Positions 34,599-44,763 of a stretch of 64,000 nt of DNA are shown here, piece by piece. The notes below the pieces were generated by a model. The model made no database searches. It was not told the DNA's origin and saw nothing but the letters and a program-made list of their open reading frames with translations. This stretch comes from DAITBA01 sp036824005. Its GTDB lineage: Bacteria > Pseudomonadota > Gammaproteobacteria > Burkholderiales > Rhodocyclaceae. The stretch's first letter is position 1. Each line of letters starts with the position of its first letter. The stretch is from contig DAITBA010000015.1 of the NCBI GenBank assembly GCA_036824005.1, positions 1 to 64,000 of the forward strand. Reading direction: 5' to 3'. A program made the translations under genes and the position numbers.

Positions 34599-34857
34599 CG
34601 CGCGCGCCAGTGCCGTTGCCCTGACCTATGCCCCGGGCGAGGCCGCGCCACGGGTCGTCGCCAAGGGCCGCGGGCTGATCGCCGAGGAGATCATCGCGCG
34701 CGCGCGCGAGCACGGCATCTATGTGCATGAATCGCAGGAACTCGTCGCTCTGTTGATGCAGGTGGATCTGGACGCCCATATCCCGCCACAGCTCTACGTC
34801 GCCGTGGCGGAACTGCTGGCATGGCTCTATCGCCTTGAGCACGGTCGGAGCGCGTGA
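34585..34857 (+). CDS. FlhB C-terminal-domain-like protein (FhlB/YlqH type)
   Basis: A 90-aa protein resembling only the cytoplasmic C-terminal domain of the export gate protein FlhB: VALTYAPGEAAPRVVAKGRG, then IIARAREHGIYVHESQELVALL. No membrane helices. The NPTH autocleavage motif is replaced by the preceding region, so it mimics the already cleaved domain. In other bacteria such proteins can partly substitute for the FlhB tail. It overlaps the FliK-like gene. Confidence 0.85.
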   Translation: MNPSDARASAVALTYAPGEAAPRVVAKGRGLIAEEIIARAREHGIYVHESQELVALLMQVDLDAHIPPQLYVAVAELLAWLYRLEHGRSA

Positions 34858-34923
34858 CCCGGCGCCGTGGGGCGATTGGTTTCCCGAGGCCTGGTGGATT
34901 AGAATCGGCGGGTACATGACACG

Positions 34924-35715
34924 ATGACGGTTATGACCGACTACAACAGGCAAGAGCCGCCGGTGAAGTTCGAGCTGATGCAGGCGGACTACTACAGCAA
35001 GTACCTGCTTCACTCCCGGGCCGAGATCGGCCACATCCTCCGCACGTTGAAACAAAAGGGCTCCCTGATCACCGTCTATTTCAATCAGGGTAACGACTTC
35101 TTCCTCACCACGGTTCTGGCCGCCGACGACAACCATCTCGTCATCGATGTCGGCGCCGACACCGCGATCAACCGCAAAGCGCTCGACAGCGACAAGCTCA
35201 TTTTCATCACCACGCTTGACAAGGTGAAGGTGCAGTTCTCTGCCGAGGGGCTCGAAGAGGCACGCCACGAGACGCGGCCCGCCTTTCGCTGCGCGATTCC
35301 GGATTCGTTGCTGCGGCTGCAGCGTCGCGAGTACTACCGTCTGACAACGCCGGTGGCGACACCGATCAAGTGTCTGATCCCGGTATCGGTGGAAGGCAAG
35401 GGCAAGCGCGCCGTGGAAACCACCGTGGTAGACATCAGCGGCGGCGGTGTGGCGGTCGTGGTGCCGCCCGAAGGCGTGCCGTTTTCGCCCGAGATGCGCT
35501 TCGACGACTGCCGCATCGAGCTGCCCGACGCCGGCGTCGTCGTCGCATCGCTGGAGGTGCGTAATCTGTTCGACGTCACGCTGCGCAATGGCACGCGGGT
35601 AAAGCGCGCCGGCTGCCAATTCCACAGCCTGAGCGGCACGATGGCGACCATGATCCAGCGCTACATCCTGCGCGTGGAGCGGGAGCGCAAGGCGCGGGAA
35701 TCCGGGTTGGGCTGA
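34924..35715 (+). CDS. ycgR: YcgR-type flagellar brake with PilZ domain (1)
   Basis: A 263-aa cytoplasmic protein that binds cyclic-di-GMP and slows the motor. The N-terminal YcgR domain (EIGHILRTLKQKGSLITVYF) is followed by a PilZ domain with RREYYR (around residue 140) and DISGGGVAV, the two parts of the nucleotide-binding motif. The start may instead be the ATG four codons later. It follows the FlhB-like gene on the same strand and precedes a convergent, unrelated gene. Confidence 0.92.
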   Translation: MTVMTDYNRQEPPVKFELMQADYYSKYLLHSRAEIGHILRTLKQKGSLITVYFNQGNDFFLTTVLAADDNHLVIDVGADTAINRKALDSDKLIFITTLDKVKVQFSAEGLEEARHETRPAFRCAIPDSLLRLQRREYYRLTTPVATPIKCLIPVSVEGKGKRAVETTVVDISGGGVAVVVPPEGVPFSPEMRFDDCRIELPDAGVVVASLEVRNLFDVTLRNGTRVKRAGCQFHSLSGTMATMIQRYILRVERERKARESGLG

Positions 35716-35766
35716 GTCCGCGCCGTCGGCGCGCTCAAAGACGTGCGCCGGAGGGACGATGTCCCG

Positions 35767-36150
35767 TCACGCAAAACGTGCCGCGGTGTCGAAGAAGCCG
35801 CGCCAGCGACAGATCTTTCCGCCGCGTACCGTGAATACGTGAACCCAGTCGGTTTCGAACACCCTGCCGCTCTCCTTCGCGGTCGCGCGTTCCCTGCCGA
35901 GCACGACCACGTGTTCGCCCGCATCGATGAATTCCCACGGGACGAAGGAATGGACGTGATCGCTGTGGGCGATGTCGGCGAAGAACTGCTGCACCTCGGT
36001 CGGGTTGTGACGCCGGCCGGCATAGCTGATATGCGATGGCGCGACGCACACCCAGTCCACCTCGTCGGCGACGGATTCAACGATGGTCGCGACATCACCC
36101 CGGGCGTAGGCTTCGTAGCACTGCTTGACGACGGCGATCGGCGTAGGCAT
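35767..36150 (-). CDS. SnoaL/NTF2-like protein
   Basis: A 127-aa single-domain cone-shaped NTF2-like fold protein: PIAVVKQCYEAYARGDVATI at the N-terminus and WVHVFTVRGGKICRWRGFFD near the end match the SnoaL-like polyketide cyclase/isomerase family. Substrate unknown. The ATG at 36150 has an excellent AGGAGGA site. It lies between ycgR and fliE and has no evident link to motility, so it may be a passenger. Confidence 0.8.
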   Translation of the reverse strand: MPTPIAVVKQCYEAYARGDVATIVESVADEVDWVCVAPSHISYAGRRHNPTEVQQFFADIAHSDHVHSFVPWEFIDAGEHVVVLGRERATAKESGRVFETDWVHVFTVRGGKICRWRGFFDTAARFA

Positions 36151-36257
36151 GACTGTCCTCCTCATGACGATACAACGCCATGTACGCACCGAATCGCCGT
36201 CTGGATGCAGGCGCGAGAAGGATGGCAGGAGTCGCCGTAGCAGCGCGCCGCCGTCGC

Positions 36258-36578
36258 TTACACCTGCATGTTCATGATTTCGTGATAAGCGGAAACGAGC
36301 CGGTTCCTGACTTGAACCATCTGCTGGAACGAGAGATTGGCCTTCTGCAGGTTGATCATGACGTCCTGCAGATTCGCGCCCGGGGCGCCGCTGGAGAAGT
36401 CCTGGGCCAACTGCTGGGCTTGTTGCTGCGCGTGGTTTACCTGATCCAGGGCGCTCTTCAGAACCTGGCCGAAGTCCGGCCCCTCGACGCCCTGCGCCGC
36501 TTGCGCCGGTTTGCCCGCGGCAGCCTGGGCGGCCGCCCGCAGTTCCGAAACCATTTGATCCAGGCTTTTCACGTCCAT
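36258..36578 (-). CDS. fliE: Flagellar basal-body protein FliE
   Basis: A 106-aa adaptor between the MS ring and the rod. The C-terminal motif LQDVMINLQKANLSFQQMVQ and RNRLVSAYHEIMNMQV are diagnostic. Usually fliE heads the fliF operon; here it is on the opposite strand behind fleR, with its own sigma-54 promoter in the 59-base gap. A GGAG site precedes the ATG. Confidence 0.96.
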   Translation of the reverse strand: MDVKSLDQMVSELRAAAQAAAGKPAQAAQGVEGPDFGQVLKSALDQVNHAQQQAQQLAQDFSSGAPGANLQDVMINLQKANLSFQQMVQVRNRLVSAYHEIMNMQV

Positions 36579-36617
36579 CTTCCGCTCCGTTGCCTTCGAG
36601 ATTTCACGACTCTATCG

Positions 36618-36633
36618 AGCAAACACTGTGCCA
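36618..36633 (-). promoter_or_regulatory. Sigma-54 promoter of fliE
   Basis: On the minus strand TGGCACAGTGTTTGCT matches the sigma-54 consensus at the -24 (TGGCAC) and -12 (TTGC) elements with exact spacing. It lies just past the fleR stop codon and about 40 bases before the fliE start. FleR is the obvious activator. Confidence 0.8.
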
Positions 36634-36637
36634 GCTT

Positions 36638-37990
36638 TCAAAGCGCACCCGCCCCGCGGTACTGCTGTAGCTTGTAGCGCAGCGTGCGCTCGGAAATGCC
36701 AAGCAGTTCGACGGCCTTCTTGCGCGAACCCCCCACTGCCGCCAGCGTGTCCAGGATGTGTTGCCGCTCCAGGTCCTTCATGGTGGCGGTCGACGCGGCA
36801 GCAGCGCTTACCGGGATGGCTGCCACGGCAACGGTGGCCACTGGCGGCTGCGCGGGCGGCACAGCTGGCTGCGACTGAATCTGGAGATGATGCGCTTCGA
36901 TCGTCTCGCCGCCGGCGAGAATGATCGCCCGCTGGATGGTGTTTTCCAGCTCGCGCACGTTGCCCGGCCAGGCACATGCGGCAAGCTGTGTCTCAGCTGC
37001 CGGAGACAGCCGCGCGGTGATGCCGACGCGCTCGCCGTAGCTGGCGGCGAAATGGCGGGCGAGCGGCACGATGTCCGCCGGCCGGTCACGCAAGGCAGGA
37101 ATCTGGAGCGGAAACACGTTCAGCCGGTAGTAGAGGTCCTGGCGAAAGCTACCCCTGGCCACCTCCATCGCCATGTCGCGGTTGCTCGTGGCAAGCACGC
37201 GGATGTCCAGCGCCACAGGCTTACGGCCGCCGACGCGCTCCACTTCCCGCTCCTGCAGCACGCGCAGCAGCTTTGCCTGCAAGGCCAACGGCATCTCCGA
37301 GATCTCGTCCAGGAGCAAGGTCCCGCCCTGGGCCTGTTCGAACTTGCCGGCCTGGGACACTTGGGCGCCGGTGAACGAACCCTTTTCGTAGCCAAACAGC
37401 GTCGCCTCGAGCAGGTTCTCGGGAATGGCGGCGCAGTTGATGGCGACGAAAGGCGCTGCGGCGCGCGCCGACTGCGCATGGATGTAGCGCGCAAACACCT
37501 CCTTGCCGGTGCCCGATTCGCCGCTCAGCAGCACCGTGGCGTCGGTCTTCGCCACGCGCGCCGCAAGCGTCAGCACGCCGCGCGAGCGCGGGTCCACGGC
37601 AATCAGCGCGTCGTCGTCGGGCGGCACGGCGGCATGGCGCTCGACATGCTCGAGCAGCACCCGCGGCTCGAAGGGTTTGAGCAGGAAATCGCAGGCGCCG
37701 CCGCGCATCGCCGCCACGGCCTTGTCCACATCGCCGAAGGCGGTCATAAGCAGCACCGGCAGCATGGGCTCGCGGCTTCGTATCTGTCGCAGCAGCTCGA
37801 TGCCGTCCATGGGCTGCATCTTCAAGTCCGAGACCACCAGGTTGAAGGCATTGCGCTCCACCAGATGCAGTGCCGCCGGTCCGTCGGCAACGCCGAAGAC
37901 GGTGTGTCCGGCACATTCGAGTGTCAGACACAGGGCATCGCGCAGGGCGGCATCGTCTTCGACGACGAGGAGGCTGAGGCTTTCTTTCAT
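36638..37990 (-). CDS. fleR: Sigma-54-dependent flagellar response regulator (FleR/FlrC-like)
   Basis: A 450-aa NtrC-type activator. Receiver domain with Asp12, Asp13, phospho-acceptor Asp55 and Lys105; AAA+ domain with Walker A GESGTGKE at 157-164 and the sigma-54-contacting loop GSFTGA at 204-209 (the usual second residue is Ala); C-terminal Fis-type HTH ([20 protein letters not shown]). A Pro/Val/Ala linker separates the last two. Its ATG overlaps the fleS stop by four bases. It should activate the fliE and flgB sigma-54 promoters in this window. Confidence 0.93.
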   Translation of the reverse strand: MKESLSLLVVEDDAALRDALCLTLECAGHTVFGVADGPAALHLVERNAFNLVVSDLKMQPMDGIELLRQIRSREPMLPVLLMTAFGDVDKAVAAMRGGACDFLLKPFEPRVLLEHVERHAAVPPDDDALIAVDPRSRGVLTLAARVAKTDATVLLSGESGTGKEVFARYIHAQSARAAAPFVAINCAAIPENLLEATLFGYEKGSFTGAQVSQAGKFEQAQGGTLLLDEISEMPLALQAKLLRVLQEREVERVGGRKPVALDIRVLATSNRDMAMEVARGSFRQDLYYRLNVFPLQIPALRDRPADIVPLARHFAASYGERVGITARLSPAAETQLAACAWPGNVRELENTIQRAIILAGGETIEAHHLQIQSQPAVPPAQPPVATVAVAAIPVSAAAASTATMKDLERQHILDTLAAVGGSRKKAVELLGISERTLRYKLQQYRGAGAL

Positions 37991-39237
37991 GATGAACTCC
38001 GTTTGCGCCTGCGCGACGATTCGCAGGCGGATGGCCCGGCGCCGCAGGCGGACCGAAGCGGCAGCGTGAATACGAACTCGCTGCCGCCATGGGGAGCAGA
38101 GCGAACGTCGATGTCGCCGCCGTGGGCCAGGGCAACGCCGCGGGCGATGGCCAAACCGAGACCCGTGCCCTCGGCTCGCGTGGTAAAGAACGGCTCAAAC
38201 AGACGCAACTTGACCACCGGATCGATGCCCGGCCCGTTGTCGCGCACGTGCATGCTGATTGTCGTCGCGCTTGCGTGCGCTTCGAGTTCGACACGCCCGC
38301 CGCCGCCCGCTGCCTCCAGTGCGTTGTCCAGGAGATTGGTCAGCGCGCCGATGATGGCCTTGCGGTTGCCTACCAGTTCCTGCCCCGGGCACAGGTCTCG
38401 TACCGACAGCACGACGCCGCGGCTGCGCGCGAGAGGCTCCATGGTCTTGCCCAGATCGGTCAGCAATGCGCTCACCGCCACGGGTTCGCGGCCGAGCGTC
38501 TCGCCACGGGCGAAAAGCAGCGTGTCTTGGATGAGCCGCTCGAGGGCCTTGAGCTGGGCGACGGCGTTCTTGGCGCAGCGGCCCCGCGCCTCGCCAGGCA
38601 AGTCGTCACGTTCCAGATGGGCGGCGTAGAGCAGCGCCGCAGCCAGCGGCGTACGCAGCTGATGGGCGAGCGAGGCAGCCATCTCGCCCATGGCCGCCAG
38701 GCGCTGGTTGCGCTCTGCCTGGGCCTTGAGCCGATGGGCATCGGTGATGTCGTGCAGGAGGACAATGCGCCCGCCGCCCGAGTCGATCTCGGTGGTCGTC
38801 ACGGCCACGCGCTTCTCGGCTGCGCGCGCTCCCGCGAGGAGTTCGCCGGCCGTACCGGAATCGCGCAGGCAGGATTGCTTCAAATCCCGCCAGTCGCGCC
38901 CGACCGGCGACAGGCCCAGCATCTCCGCAGCCGCCGGATTGCATTGGGCAACGACACCGGCACCGTCGAGCAGCACCACCCCCGCGGGCAAGGCATCGAG
39001 CAACAGGGCGAGACGCTCAGTCAGCGCTGCCTTCTCCTGGTACTGGCGACGCAATTCGCCATTGGCGGCCGCCAGCTCGGAGGTCAATTGCGCCACTTGA
39101 CGCTGCAGGCTGGCGTAGGCGCCGGACAACTCCTCCGAGGCTTGGTTGAAGACGCGAAACGCCTCAGCGAGCCGATCGGCGCCCGCCTGCCGGGACGGCT
39201 CCGCATCGGGTTGCAGCGCGTGTTCGAGGGTTTCCAT
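37987..39237 (-). CDS. fleS: Flagellar sensor histidine kinase (FleS/FlrB-like)
   Basis: A 416-aa soluble kinase. A coiled-coil region ([20 protein letters not shown]) precedes a PAS domain ([20 protein letters not shown]), then a HisKA domain with His192 in [10 protein letters not shown], and an ATPase domain with [18 protein letters not shown] and GTGLGLA. No membrane helices, as in FleS/FlrB, which read basal-body assembly from the cytoplasm. The start at 39237 (METLEH) lacks a strong ribosome site. It overlaps fleR by four bases and diverges from fliF. Confidence 0.9.
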   Translation of the reverse strand: METLEHALQPDAEPSRQAGADRLAEAFRVFNQASEELSGAYASLQRQVAQLTSELAAANGELRRQYQEKAALTERLALLLDALPAGVVLLDGAGVVAQCNPAAAEMLGLSPVGRDWRDLKQSCLRDSGTAGELLAGARAAEKRVAVTTTEIDSGGGRIVLLHDITDAHRLKAQAERNQRLAAMGEMAASLAHQLRTPLAAALLYAAHLERDDLPGEARGRCAKNAVAQLKALERLIQDTLLFARGETLGREPVAVSALLTDLGKTMEPLARSRGVVLSVRDLCPGQELVGNRKAIIGALTNLLDNALEAAGGGGRVELEAHASATTISMHVRDNGPGIDPVVKLRLFEPFFTTRAEGTGLGLAIARGVALAHGGDIDVRSAPHGGSEFVFTLPLRSACGAGPSACESSRRRKRSSS

Positions 39238-39347
39238 GGCTATCGGCACGGATTTTCGATGGCGGCAGGTTAACAGCCGGCCGGGCGGCAACCTCGGCTG
39301 AATAACAGGCAAAAACTGCCGCTTATTGCCGCTACGTCTGCCGGTGC

Positions 39348-39363
39348 CGGCGCGCACAATGCC
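39348..39363 (+). promoter_or_regulatory. Possible sigma-54 promoter of the fliF operon
   Basis: CGGCGCGCACAATGCC keeps GGC at -24 and TGC at -12 with correct GG-N10-GC spacing, but deviates elsewhere. It lies about 54 bases before fliF. Weaker than the fliE and flgB sites. Confidence 0.35.
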
Positions 39364-39416
39364 GCCCAAGCGGGTAATACCGTCCCGAACACTTTGCTCA
39401 ACAGCCCGAGAAGACT

Positions 39417-41093
39417 ATGGCAACCGCGGAACAGACAGCCAGCCTGCCGATGCTCGCCCAGACGTGGCAAGGCTTCAATCAGCTTCCAGCACAGAAGAAG
39501 CTCGGCACCATGGTGGCGCTCGCCGTGGCGGCCGCCCTGCTCGCCGCCGCCTGGCTGTGGAGCCGCACGCCCGACTACGCAGTACTGTTCAGCAATCTTT
39601 CGGAGCGCGACGGCGGCGCCATCATTGCCGCCCTGCAGCAGCAGAACGTCCCCTACAAATTCTCCGAAGGCGGCGGCGCCATTCTGGTGCCGGCCAACCA
39701 GGTGCACGACGCGCGCCTGCGCCTGGCTTCCCAAGGCCTGCCCAAAGGCGGCCTCGTCGGCTTCGAGCTGATGGAGAACCAGAAGCTAGGCGTCAGCCAG
39801 TTTCTGGAACAGATCAACTACCAGCGCGCCCTGGAGGGGGAACTGGCCCGCTCCATCCAGTCGCTGGCAGCCGTTGCCGGCGCGCGGGTGCATCTCGCCA
39901 TTCCCAAGCAAACGGCATTCCTACGCGACGAACAGAAGCCCAGCGCCTCGGTGCTGGTGAATCTCCATGCCGGCCGTTCGCTGGAGCCGGGCCAGGTGGC
40001 GGGAATCGTGCATCTCGTGGCATCGAGCGTGCCGCACCTGCCCACAGCCAATGTCAGCGTCATCGATCAAAACGGCATCTTGCTTTCCGCTGCCGCCGAT
40101 GCGCTGCGCAGCACCGGGCTCGACGCGGCGCAGCTCAAGTATGTCAAGGAACTGGAGAACGGCTTCATCAAGCGCATCGAGGACATCCTGACGCCGATCA
40201 CCGGCCCCGGCAACATCCGCGCCCAGGTCACTGCCGACGTGGACTTCAACCAGGCCGAACAGACGGCCGAAACCTACAAGCCGAACCAGACGCCCAACCA
40301 GCCCTCGATCCGCAGCCAGCAGACGAGCGAATCGGCGACGACCCAGCCGGCCGCCGCCGGCGTGCCCGGCGCGCTCACCAACCAACCGCCGGCGCCTGCC
40401 ACCGCGCCCATCACCACGCCGCCGGCGCCGGGCACCCCCGGAGCGACGACAGCCGCCAACGCCACGTCGCCGCTCAATTCGCGCAAGGACGCGACGGTAA
40501 ATTACGAGCTGGACAAGACCATCCGCCACGTCAAGCAGGCGGTGGGAACGGTCAAGCGCCTGTCCGTCGCCGTGGTCGTCAATCACAAAGTGGAGAAACT
40601 CGCCGACGGCAAGATCAAGACGACGGCGCTCTCCGATACCGAGATGAAGCAGATCAATGCCCTTGTCCGGGAGGCGATGGGCTTCAATGCGGATCGCGGT
40701 GACACACTGAACGTTGCCAACAGCCCCTTCTCCGTCGGGCAGAGGGAACCCGCGCCTGAGGCGCCGGTATGGAAGGATCCCGAGACGATGGGATTGGCCA
40801 AGGAGATCGGCCGCTACGCGCTGATCGCAGCCTTGGTGGCCTACGTCTTCCTGGGCATTCTGCGTCCGCTCATGCGCAGTCTCACGAAGCACCGCGAGGG
40901 TGCCGTACAGACGCGCGACGTTACACCTGCCGAGGGCGAAGCAGCCACGGCCGGGGCCCTGCCCGGGCCCCAGGGCGCGACGGCTTCGAGCTACGAGCAG
41001 AAGGTACAAAGCGCGCGGGAACTGGCGAAACATGATCCGCGGCTGGTCGCCAGTGTGATCAAGGATTGGGTGGGAAGCAACAATGAACGATGA
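39417..41093 (+). CDS. fliF: Flagellar MS-ring protein FliF
   Basis: A 558-aa inner-membrane protein that forms the MS ring, the base on which the motor and export gate assemble. Two membrane helices (about residues 33-52 and 458-477) enclose the periplasmic ring-building domains (YAVLFSNLSERDGGAIIAAL; VHLAIPKQTAFLRDEQKPSA). A Pro/Ala/Thr-rich insertion lies around residues 290-345. The C-terminal FliG-binding tail ends ARELAKHDPRLVASVIKDWV. It overlaps fliG by 11 bases and heads the operon. Confidence 0.97.
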   Translation: MATAEQTASLPMLAQTWQGFNQLPAQKKLGTMVALAVAAALLAAAWLWSRTPDYAVLFSNLSERDGGAIIAALQQQNVPYKFSEGGGAILVPANQVHDARLRLASQGLPKGGLVGFELMENQKLGVSQFLEQINYQRALEGELARSIQSLAAVAGARVHLAIPKQTAFLRDEQKPSASVLVNLHAGRSLEPGQVAGIVHLVASSVPHLPTANVSVIDQNGILLSAAADALRSTGLDAAQLKYVKELENGFIKRIEDILTPITGPGNIRAQVTADVDFNQAEQTAETYKPNQTPNQPSIRSQQTSESATTQPAAAGVPGALTNQPPAPATAPITTPPAPGTPGATTAANATSPLNSRKDATVNYELDKTIRHVKQAVGTVKRLSVAVVVNHKVEKLADGKIKTTALSDTEMKQINALVREAMGFNADRGDTLNVANSPFSVGQREPAPEAPVWKDPETMGLAKEIGRYALIAALVAYVFLGILRPLMRSLTKHREGAVQTRDVTPAEGEAATAGALPGPQGATASSYEQKVQSARELAKHDPRLVASVIKDWVGSNNER

Positions 41094-42075
41094 CGGTATC
41101 GAACGCAGCGCCATGCTGCTGCTGTCGCTGGGCGAAGACGAAGCGGCCGAGGTTCTGAAACATCTTGGTCCGCGCGAGGTGCAGAAGATCGGCGCCGCCA
41201 TGGCACAGATCAAGGCCGTGCCGCGCGAGCGCGTCGAATCGGTGCTCGACGAACTGAAGGAGCACACCGCCAACGGCATTCCGGTGATGGCGGACGAGCA
41301 GATGATCCGCTCCATGCTGACCAAGGCGCTCGGCGACGACCGCGCCGCCAACCTCATCTCGCGCATCCTGCAGGGTGGCGACACCGCCGGCATCGAGAGC
41401 CTGAAGTGGATGGATGCAGCCACGGTTGCGGACCTGATCAAGAACGAACATCCTCAGATCATCGCGACCATACTGGTACACCTCGAGTACGACCACTCCG
41501 GCGACATTCTCAAGTGCTTCACCGAGCGCCTGCGCAATGACGTCATCCTGCGCATCGCCACGCTCGACGGCGTGCAACCCCAGGCGCTGCACGAGCTGAA
41601 CGAGGCGCTCACGCGGCTGCTCTCCGGCTCGTCGAACATCAAGAAGACGGCAATGGGCGGCGTGCGCACCGCCGCCGAGATCCTCAACTTCGTCGGCACG
41701 GCGCAGGAGACGGCAATTCTCGACAGCGTACGCGAGCACGACCCCGATCTGGCGCAGAAGATCCTCGACGAGATGTTCGTGTTCGAGAACCTGCTGGACA
41801 TCGACGACCGTGGCATCCAGGTGCTGCTGCGCGAGGTCCAATCCGAGTCGCTGATCGTCGCGCTCAAGGGCGCATCGGAAGCCCTGCGCGAGAAGATCTT
41901 CAAGAACATGTCGCAGCGCGCCGCCGAGATGCTCAAGGAAGACCTCGAATCGAAAGGACCGGTGCGCCTGTCCGAGGTCGAAGCCGAGCAGAAGGAGATG
42001 CTCAAGGTGGCACGGCGCCTCGCCGAGGAAGGCCAGGTCGTTCTTGGCGGCAAGGGCACCGACGCCTACGTCTGA
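41083..42075 (+). CDS. fliG: Flagellar motor switch protein FliG
   Basis: A 330-aa switch and torque protein of the C ring. The N-terminal FliF-binding domain, the EHPQ-containing middle domain (LIKNEHPQIIATILVHLE) and the C-terminal torque helix with alternating charges (DRGIQVLLREVQSESLIVAL) are all intact, and the length is normal. The start overlaps the fliF end. Confidence 0.97.
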   Translation: MNDDGIERSAMLLLSLGEDEAAEVLKHLGPREVQKIGAAMAQIKAVPRERVESVLDELKEHTANGIPVMADEQMIRSMLTKALGDDRAANLISRILQGGDTAGIESLKWMDAATVADLIKNEHPQIIATILVHLEYDHSGDILKCFTERLRNDVILRIATLDGVQPQALHELNEALTRLLSGSSNIKKTAMGGVRTAAEILNFVGTAQETAILDSVREHDPDLAQKILDEMFVFENLLDIDDRGIQVLLREVQSESLIVALKGASEALREKIFKNMSQRAAEMLKEDLESKGPVRLSEVEAEQKEMLKVARRLAEEGQVVLGGKGTDAYV

Positions 42076-42130
42076 CGGTCGATGACATTCCCATCCCCCT
42101 GACCAACCGACCCAGCGCACAAGCCAGAGC

Positions 42131-42778
42131 ATGATCGCCAAGGAACGTCTCACCGCCTACGAACGCTGGGAGCTGCACGACTTCTCCCGCACCCGCGGCG
42201 GTTCGGCCGCCCGGTCTGCGCCGGACGCGACGCAAGCGCAGCCCGCCGACGTCGTGACGCTGCCCACGGCGGCCGACATCGAGCGCATCCACAACCAGGC
42301 GCACAAGGACGGCTACAGTGCCGGCTATGACGAAGGCGTGGCGCGGGTACGCATGGAGGCGATGCACGTCAACAGTCTTATCGAGAACCTTGACACGGCA
42401 CTGGCGACGCTGGATCAGAAAGTGGCCGAGGAGGTACTGGCCCTGGCGCTGGAATTGGCGCGGCAGGTGGTGCGCCAGGCCGTGGCAGTCAAGCCGGAGA
42501 TGGTGCTGACGGTGGTGCGCGAGGCGCTGCAGCAGCTGCCCCATCATCACGCGGCAGTCTTCCTGCATCCTGAGGATGCTTCGCTGGTGCGCACCTCCCT
42601 CGGCGACCAATTGACCCACGCCGGGCATCGCATCTTCGAGGACGACACCGTAGCCCGGGGCGGCTGCCGTGTCGAAGCCGCCGGCACGCAGATCGACGCG
42701 ACGCTTGAAACGCGCTGGCGGCGTGTCTTGGAGGGCCTGGGCGTGCGAGGCAACTGGATCGAGCGCACGGAGCGCTGA
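42131..42778 (+). CDS. fliH: Flagellar export regulator FliH
   Basis: A 215-aa protein that forms the peripheral stalk regulating the export ATPase FliI. An N-terminal disordered part with conserved Trp (YERWELHDF) binds the C ring, a helical segment with [18 protein letters not shown] follows, then the FliI-binding C-terminal domain. fliI starts two bases after its stop. Confidence 0.93.
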   Translation: MIAKERLTAYERWELHDFSRTRGGSAARSAPDATQAQPADVVTLPTAADIERIHNQAHKDGYSAGYDEGVARVRMEAMHVNSLIENLDTALATLDQKVAEEVLALALELARQVVRQAVAVKPEMVLTVVREALQQLPHHHAAVFLHPEDASLVRTSLGDQLTHAGHRIFEDDTVARGGCRVEAAGTQIDATLETRWRRVLEGLGVRGNWIERTER

Positions 42779-42779
42779 C

Positions 42780-44189
42780 ATGACGCCAAACCGGCACACG
42801 GAAAAATGGACCGGCTTCCTGCAGGATTGCCGCACGCTCACCGCTGGCGCAATGCCCTTCCAGCACAGCGGCAGGTTGACCCGCATCAACGGCCTGGTCA
42901 TGGAGGCGGCCGGGCTGAAGCTGTCCTTAGGTGCCGGCTGCCGCATCGTCGTGCCCGGCGGCGCCTCGGTCGAGGCGGAGGTGGTGGGATTCTCCGGCGA
43001 CAAGCTATTCATGATGCCGACCGACGATGTGTACGGACTCGCGCCCGGCGCGCAGGTGCTGCCGCTGGAGGCCGCGCAACGCACGCCGGTCGCCGGCGAG
43101 CGCATCGCCCCGCGCCGGCGCGCCATGGATCGCGCCAAGCACGTGCCGGTGGGCGACGCGCTGCTCGGTCGCGTCGTGGACGGCAACGGCCGCCCCCTCG
43201 ACGGCCTGGGCCCCGTCGTCACGCCGCATTTCCGCTCGCTGCACAGCCGTCCGTTCAACCCCCTGCAGCGCGCGCCGATCGACCGCTCTCTTGACGTCGG
43301 CATACGCGCGATCAACTCCCTGCTCACGGTCGGCCGCGGCCAGCGCCTGGGACTGTTTGCTGGCTCGGGTGTGGGGAAAAGCGTGCTGCTCGGCATGATG
43401 GCGCGCTTCACCGCCGCCGAAGTGATCGTCGTCGGTCTGATCGGCGAGCGGGGCCGCGAGGTGAAGGAGTTCATCGAGAACATCCTCGGCGCCGAGGGAC
43501 TGGAGCGCTCCGTGGTCGTCGCCGCGCCGGCCGACACCAGTCCGCTCATGCGCCTGCAGGGCGCCGCCTACGCCACCGCCGTGGCCGAGTACTTTCGCGA
43601 TCATGGCCGTCACGTCCTGCTGATCATGGATTCGCTGACACGCTTTGCCATGGCACAGCGCGAGATCGCGCTCGCCATCGGCGAACCGCCCGTGACACGC
43701 GGCTACCCGCCCTCCGTCTTCGCGCGCTTGCCGCAACTGGTGGAGCGTGCCGGCAACGGCCCCGAGGGCGGTGGATCGATCACCGCCTTCTACACCGTGC
43801 TGGCCGAGGGTGATGACCAGCAGGATCCGATCGCCGACGCCGCGCGCGCCATTCTCGACGGTCATATCGTGCTTTCGCGTACTCTGGCCGAGCAGGGTCA
43901 TTACCCGGCCATCGACATCGAACAGTCGATCTCGCGTGCCATGACGGGGCTAGTCATGCCCGCGCAGTTCGAACTGGTCAGGCGTTTCAAGCAGCTCTAC
44001 TCGCGCTACCAGCGCTCGCGTGACCTGATCGCCGTGGGCGCCTATGCGCCGGGTTCCGATCCGCTGCTCGATCAGGCCGTGGCCTACCAGCAACGGTTGG
44101 AGGCCTTCCTGCAGCAGAACATGGCCGAGCGCGCCGCCTTCGACGACAGCGTGCTCAAGCTGCATCACCTGTTCGATCAGACACCATGA
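42780..44189 (+). CDS. fliI: Flagellar export ATPase FliI
   Basis: A 469-aa F1-beta-like ATPase that powers substrate unfolding and entry in flagellar export. Walker A is [10 protein letters not shown], with [12 protein letters not shown], Walker [12 protein letters not shown] and the family phrase [18 protein letters not shown]. The start at 42780, two bases after the fliH stop, gives the normal length; longer forms reach into fliH out of frame. Confidence 0.97.
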   Translation: MTPNRHTEKWTGFLQDCRTLTAGAMPFQHSGRLTRINGLVMEAAGLKLSLGAGCRIVVPGGASVEAEVVGFSGDKLFMMPTDDVYGLAPGAQVLPLEAAQRTPVAGERIAPRRRAMDRAKHVPVGDALLGRVVDGNGRPLDGLGPVVTPHFRSLHSRPFNPLQRAPIDRSLDVGIRAINSLLTVGRGQRLGLFAGSGVGKSVLLGMMARFTAAEVIVVGLIGERGREVKEFIENILGAEGLERSVVVAAPADTSPLMRLQGAAYATAVAEYFRDHGRHVLLIMDSLTRFAMAQREIALAIGEPPVTRGYPPSVFARLPQLVERAGNGPEGGGSITAFYTVLAEGDDQQDPIADAARAILDGHIVLSRTLAEQGHYPAIDIEQSISRAMTGLVMPAQFELVRRFKQLYSRYQRSRDLIAVGAYAPGSDPLLDQAVAYQQRLEAFLQQNMAERAAFDDSVLKLHHLFDQTP

Positions 44190-44257
44190 ACGCCACCCGG
44201 CCAGGACAGTGCTTCTAAAGAACCCGCAAATGCGGCCGTAACCGACGACTGAGACGA

Positions 44258-44707
44258 ATGGCGAGCGACTTCCCACTGCAGACGCTGCTTGATCTGTCCC
44301 AGGCGCGCCTCGACGACGCAACCCGACAGCTCGGCCAGCTGCTGGCCAGCGAGCAGGAGGACGAGAAAAAACTCTCGCTGCTGCTCACCTACCGCGACGA
44401 GTATCAGGCGCGCTTCCGCGAGGCAGCGCGCAACGGCATGAGCCGCGACGAGTGGCGCAACTTCCAGTCCTTCCTGGGGCGCCTGGACGAAGCGGTCGCC
44501 AGTCAGCAAGCGGTGGTGAACACGTCCAGGAAGCGCACCGCCGACGGACAAAAAGCGTGGCTGGACGAGCGGACCAAGGTCAAAGCCTTCGACGCGCTGT
44601 CGCAGCGGCACAGGGCCCGGGTGCAGAAGGTCGAGGCAAAGCGGGAACAGCGCTTCACCGACGAGCACGCCGCAAAGCAGTTCCGCTCCGACGACGAAGC
44701 GCAGTGA
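44258..44707 (+). CDS. fliJ: Flagellar export protein FliJ
   Basis: A 149-aa almost wholly coiled-coil protein that sits in the FliI ring like the gamma subunit of F1. Charged heptads run along its length (LLDLSQARLDDATRQLGQLL ... HRARVQKVEAKREQRFTDEH). Identified by coiled-coil character, length and position between fliI and fliK. Confidence 0.92.
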   Translation: MASDFPLQTLLDLSQARLDDATRQLGQLLASEQEDEKKLSLLLTYRDEYQARFREAARNGMSRDEWRNFQSFLGRLDEAVASQQAVVNTSRKRTADGQKAWLDERTKVKAFDALSQRHRARVQKVEAKREQRFTDEHAAKQFRSDDEAQ

Positions 44708-44763
44708 ATGGCACGCCAATTGCTCAACGGTGCTTGAACCCACCGACGGAAAGGACAATGATC

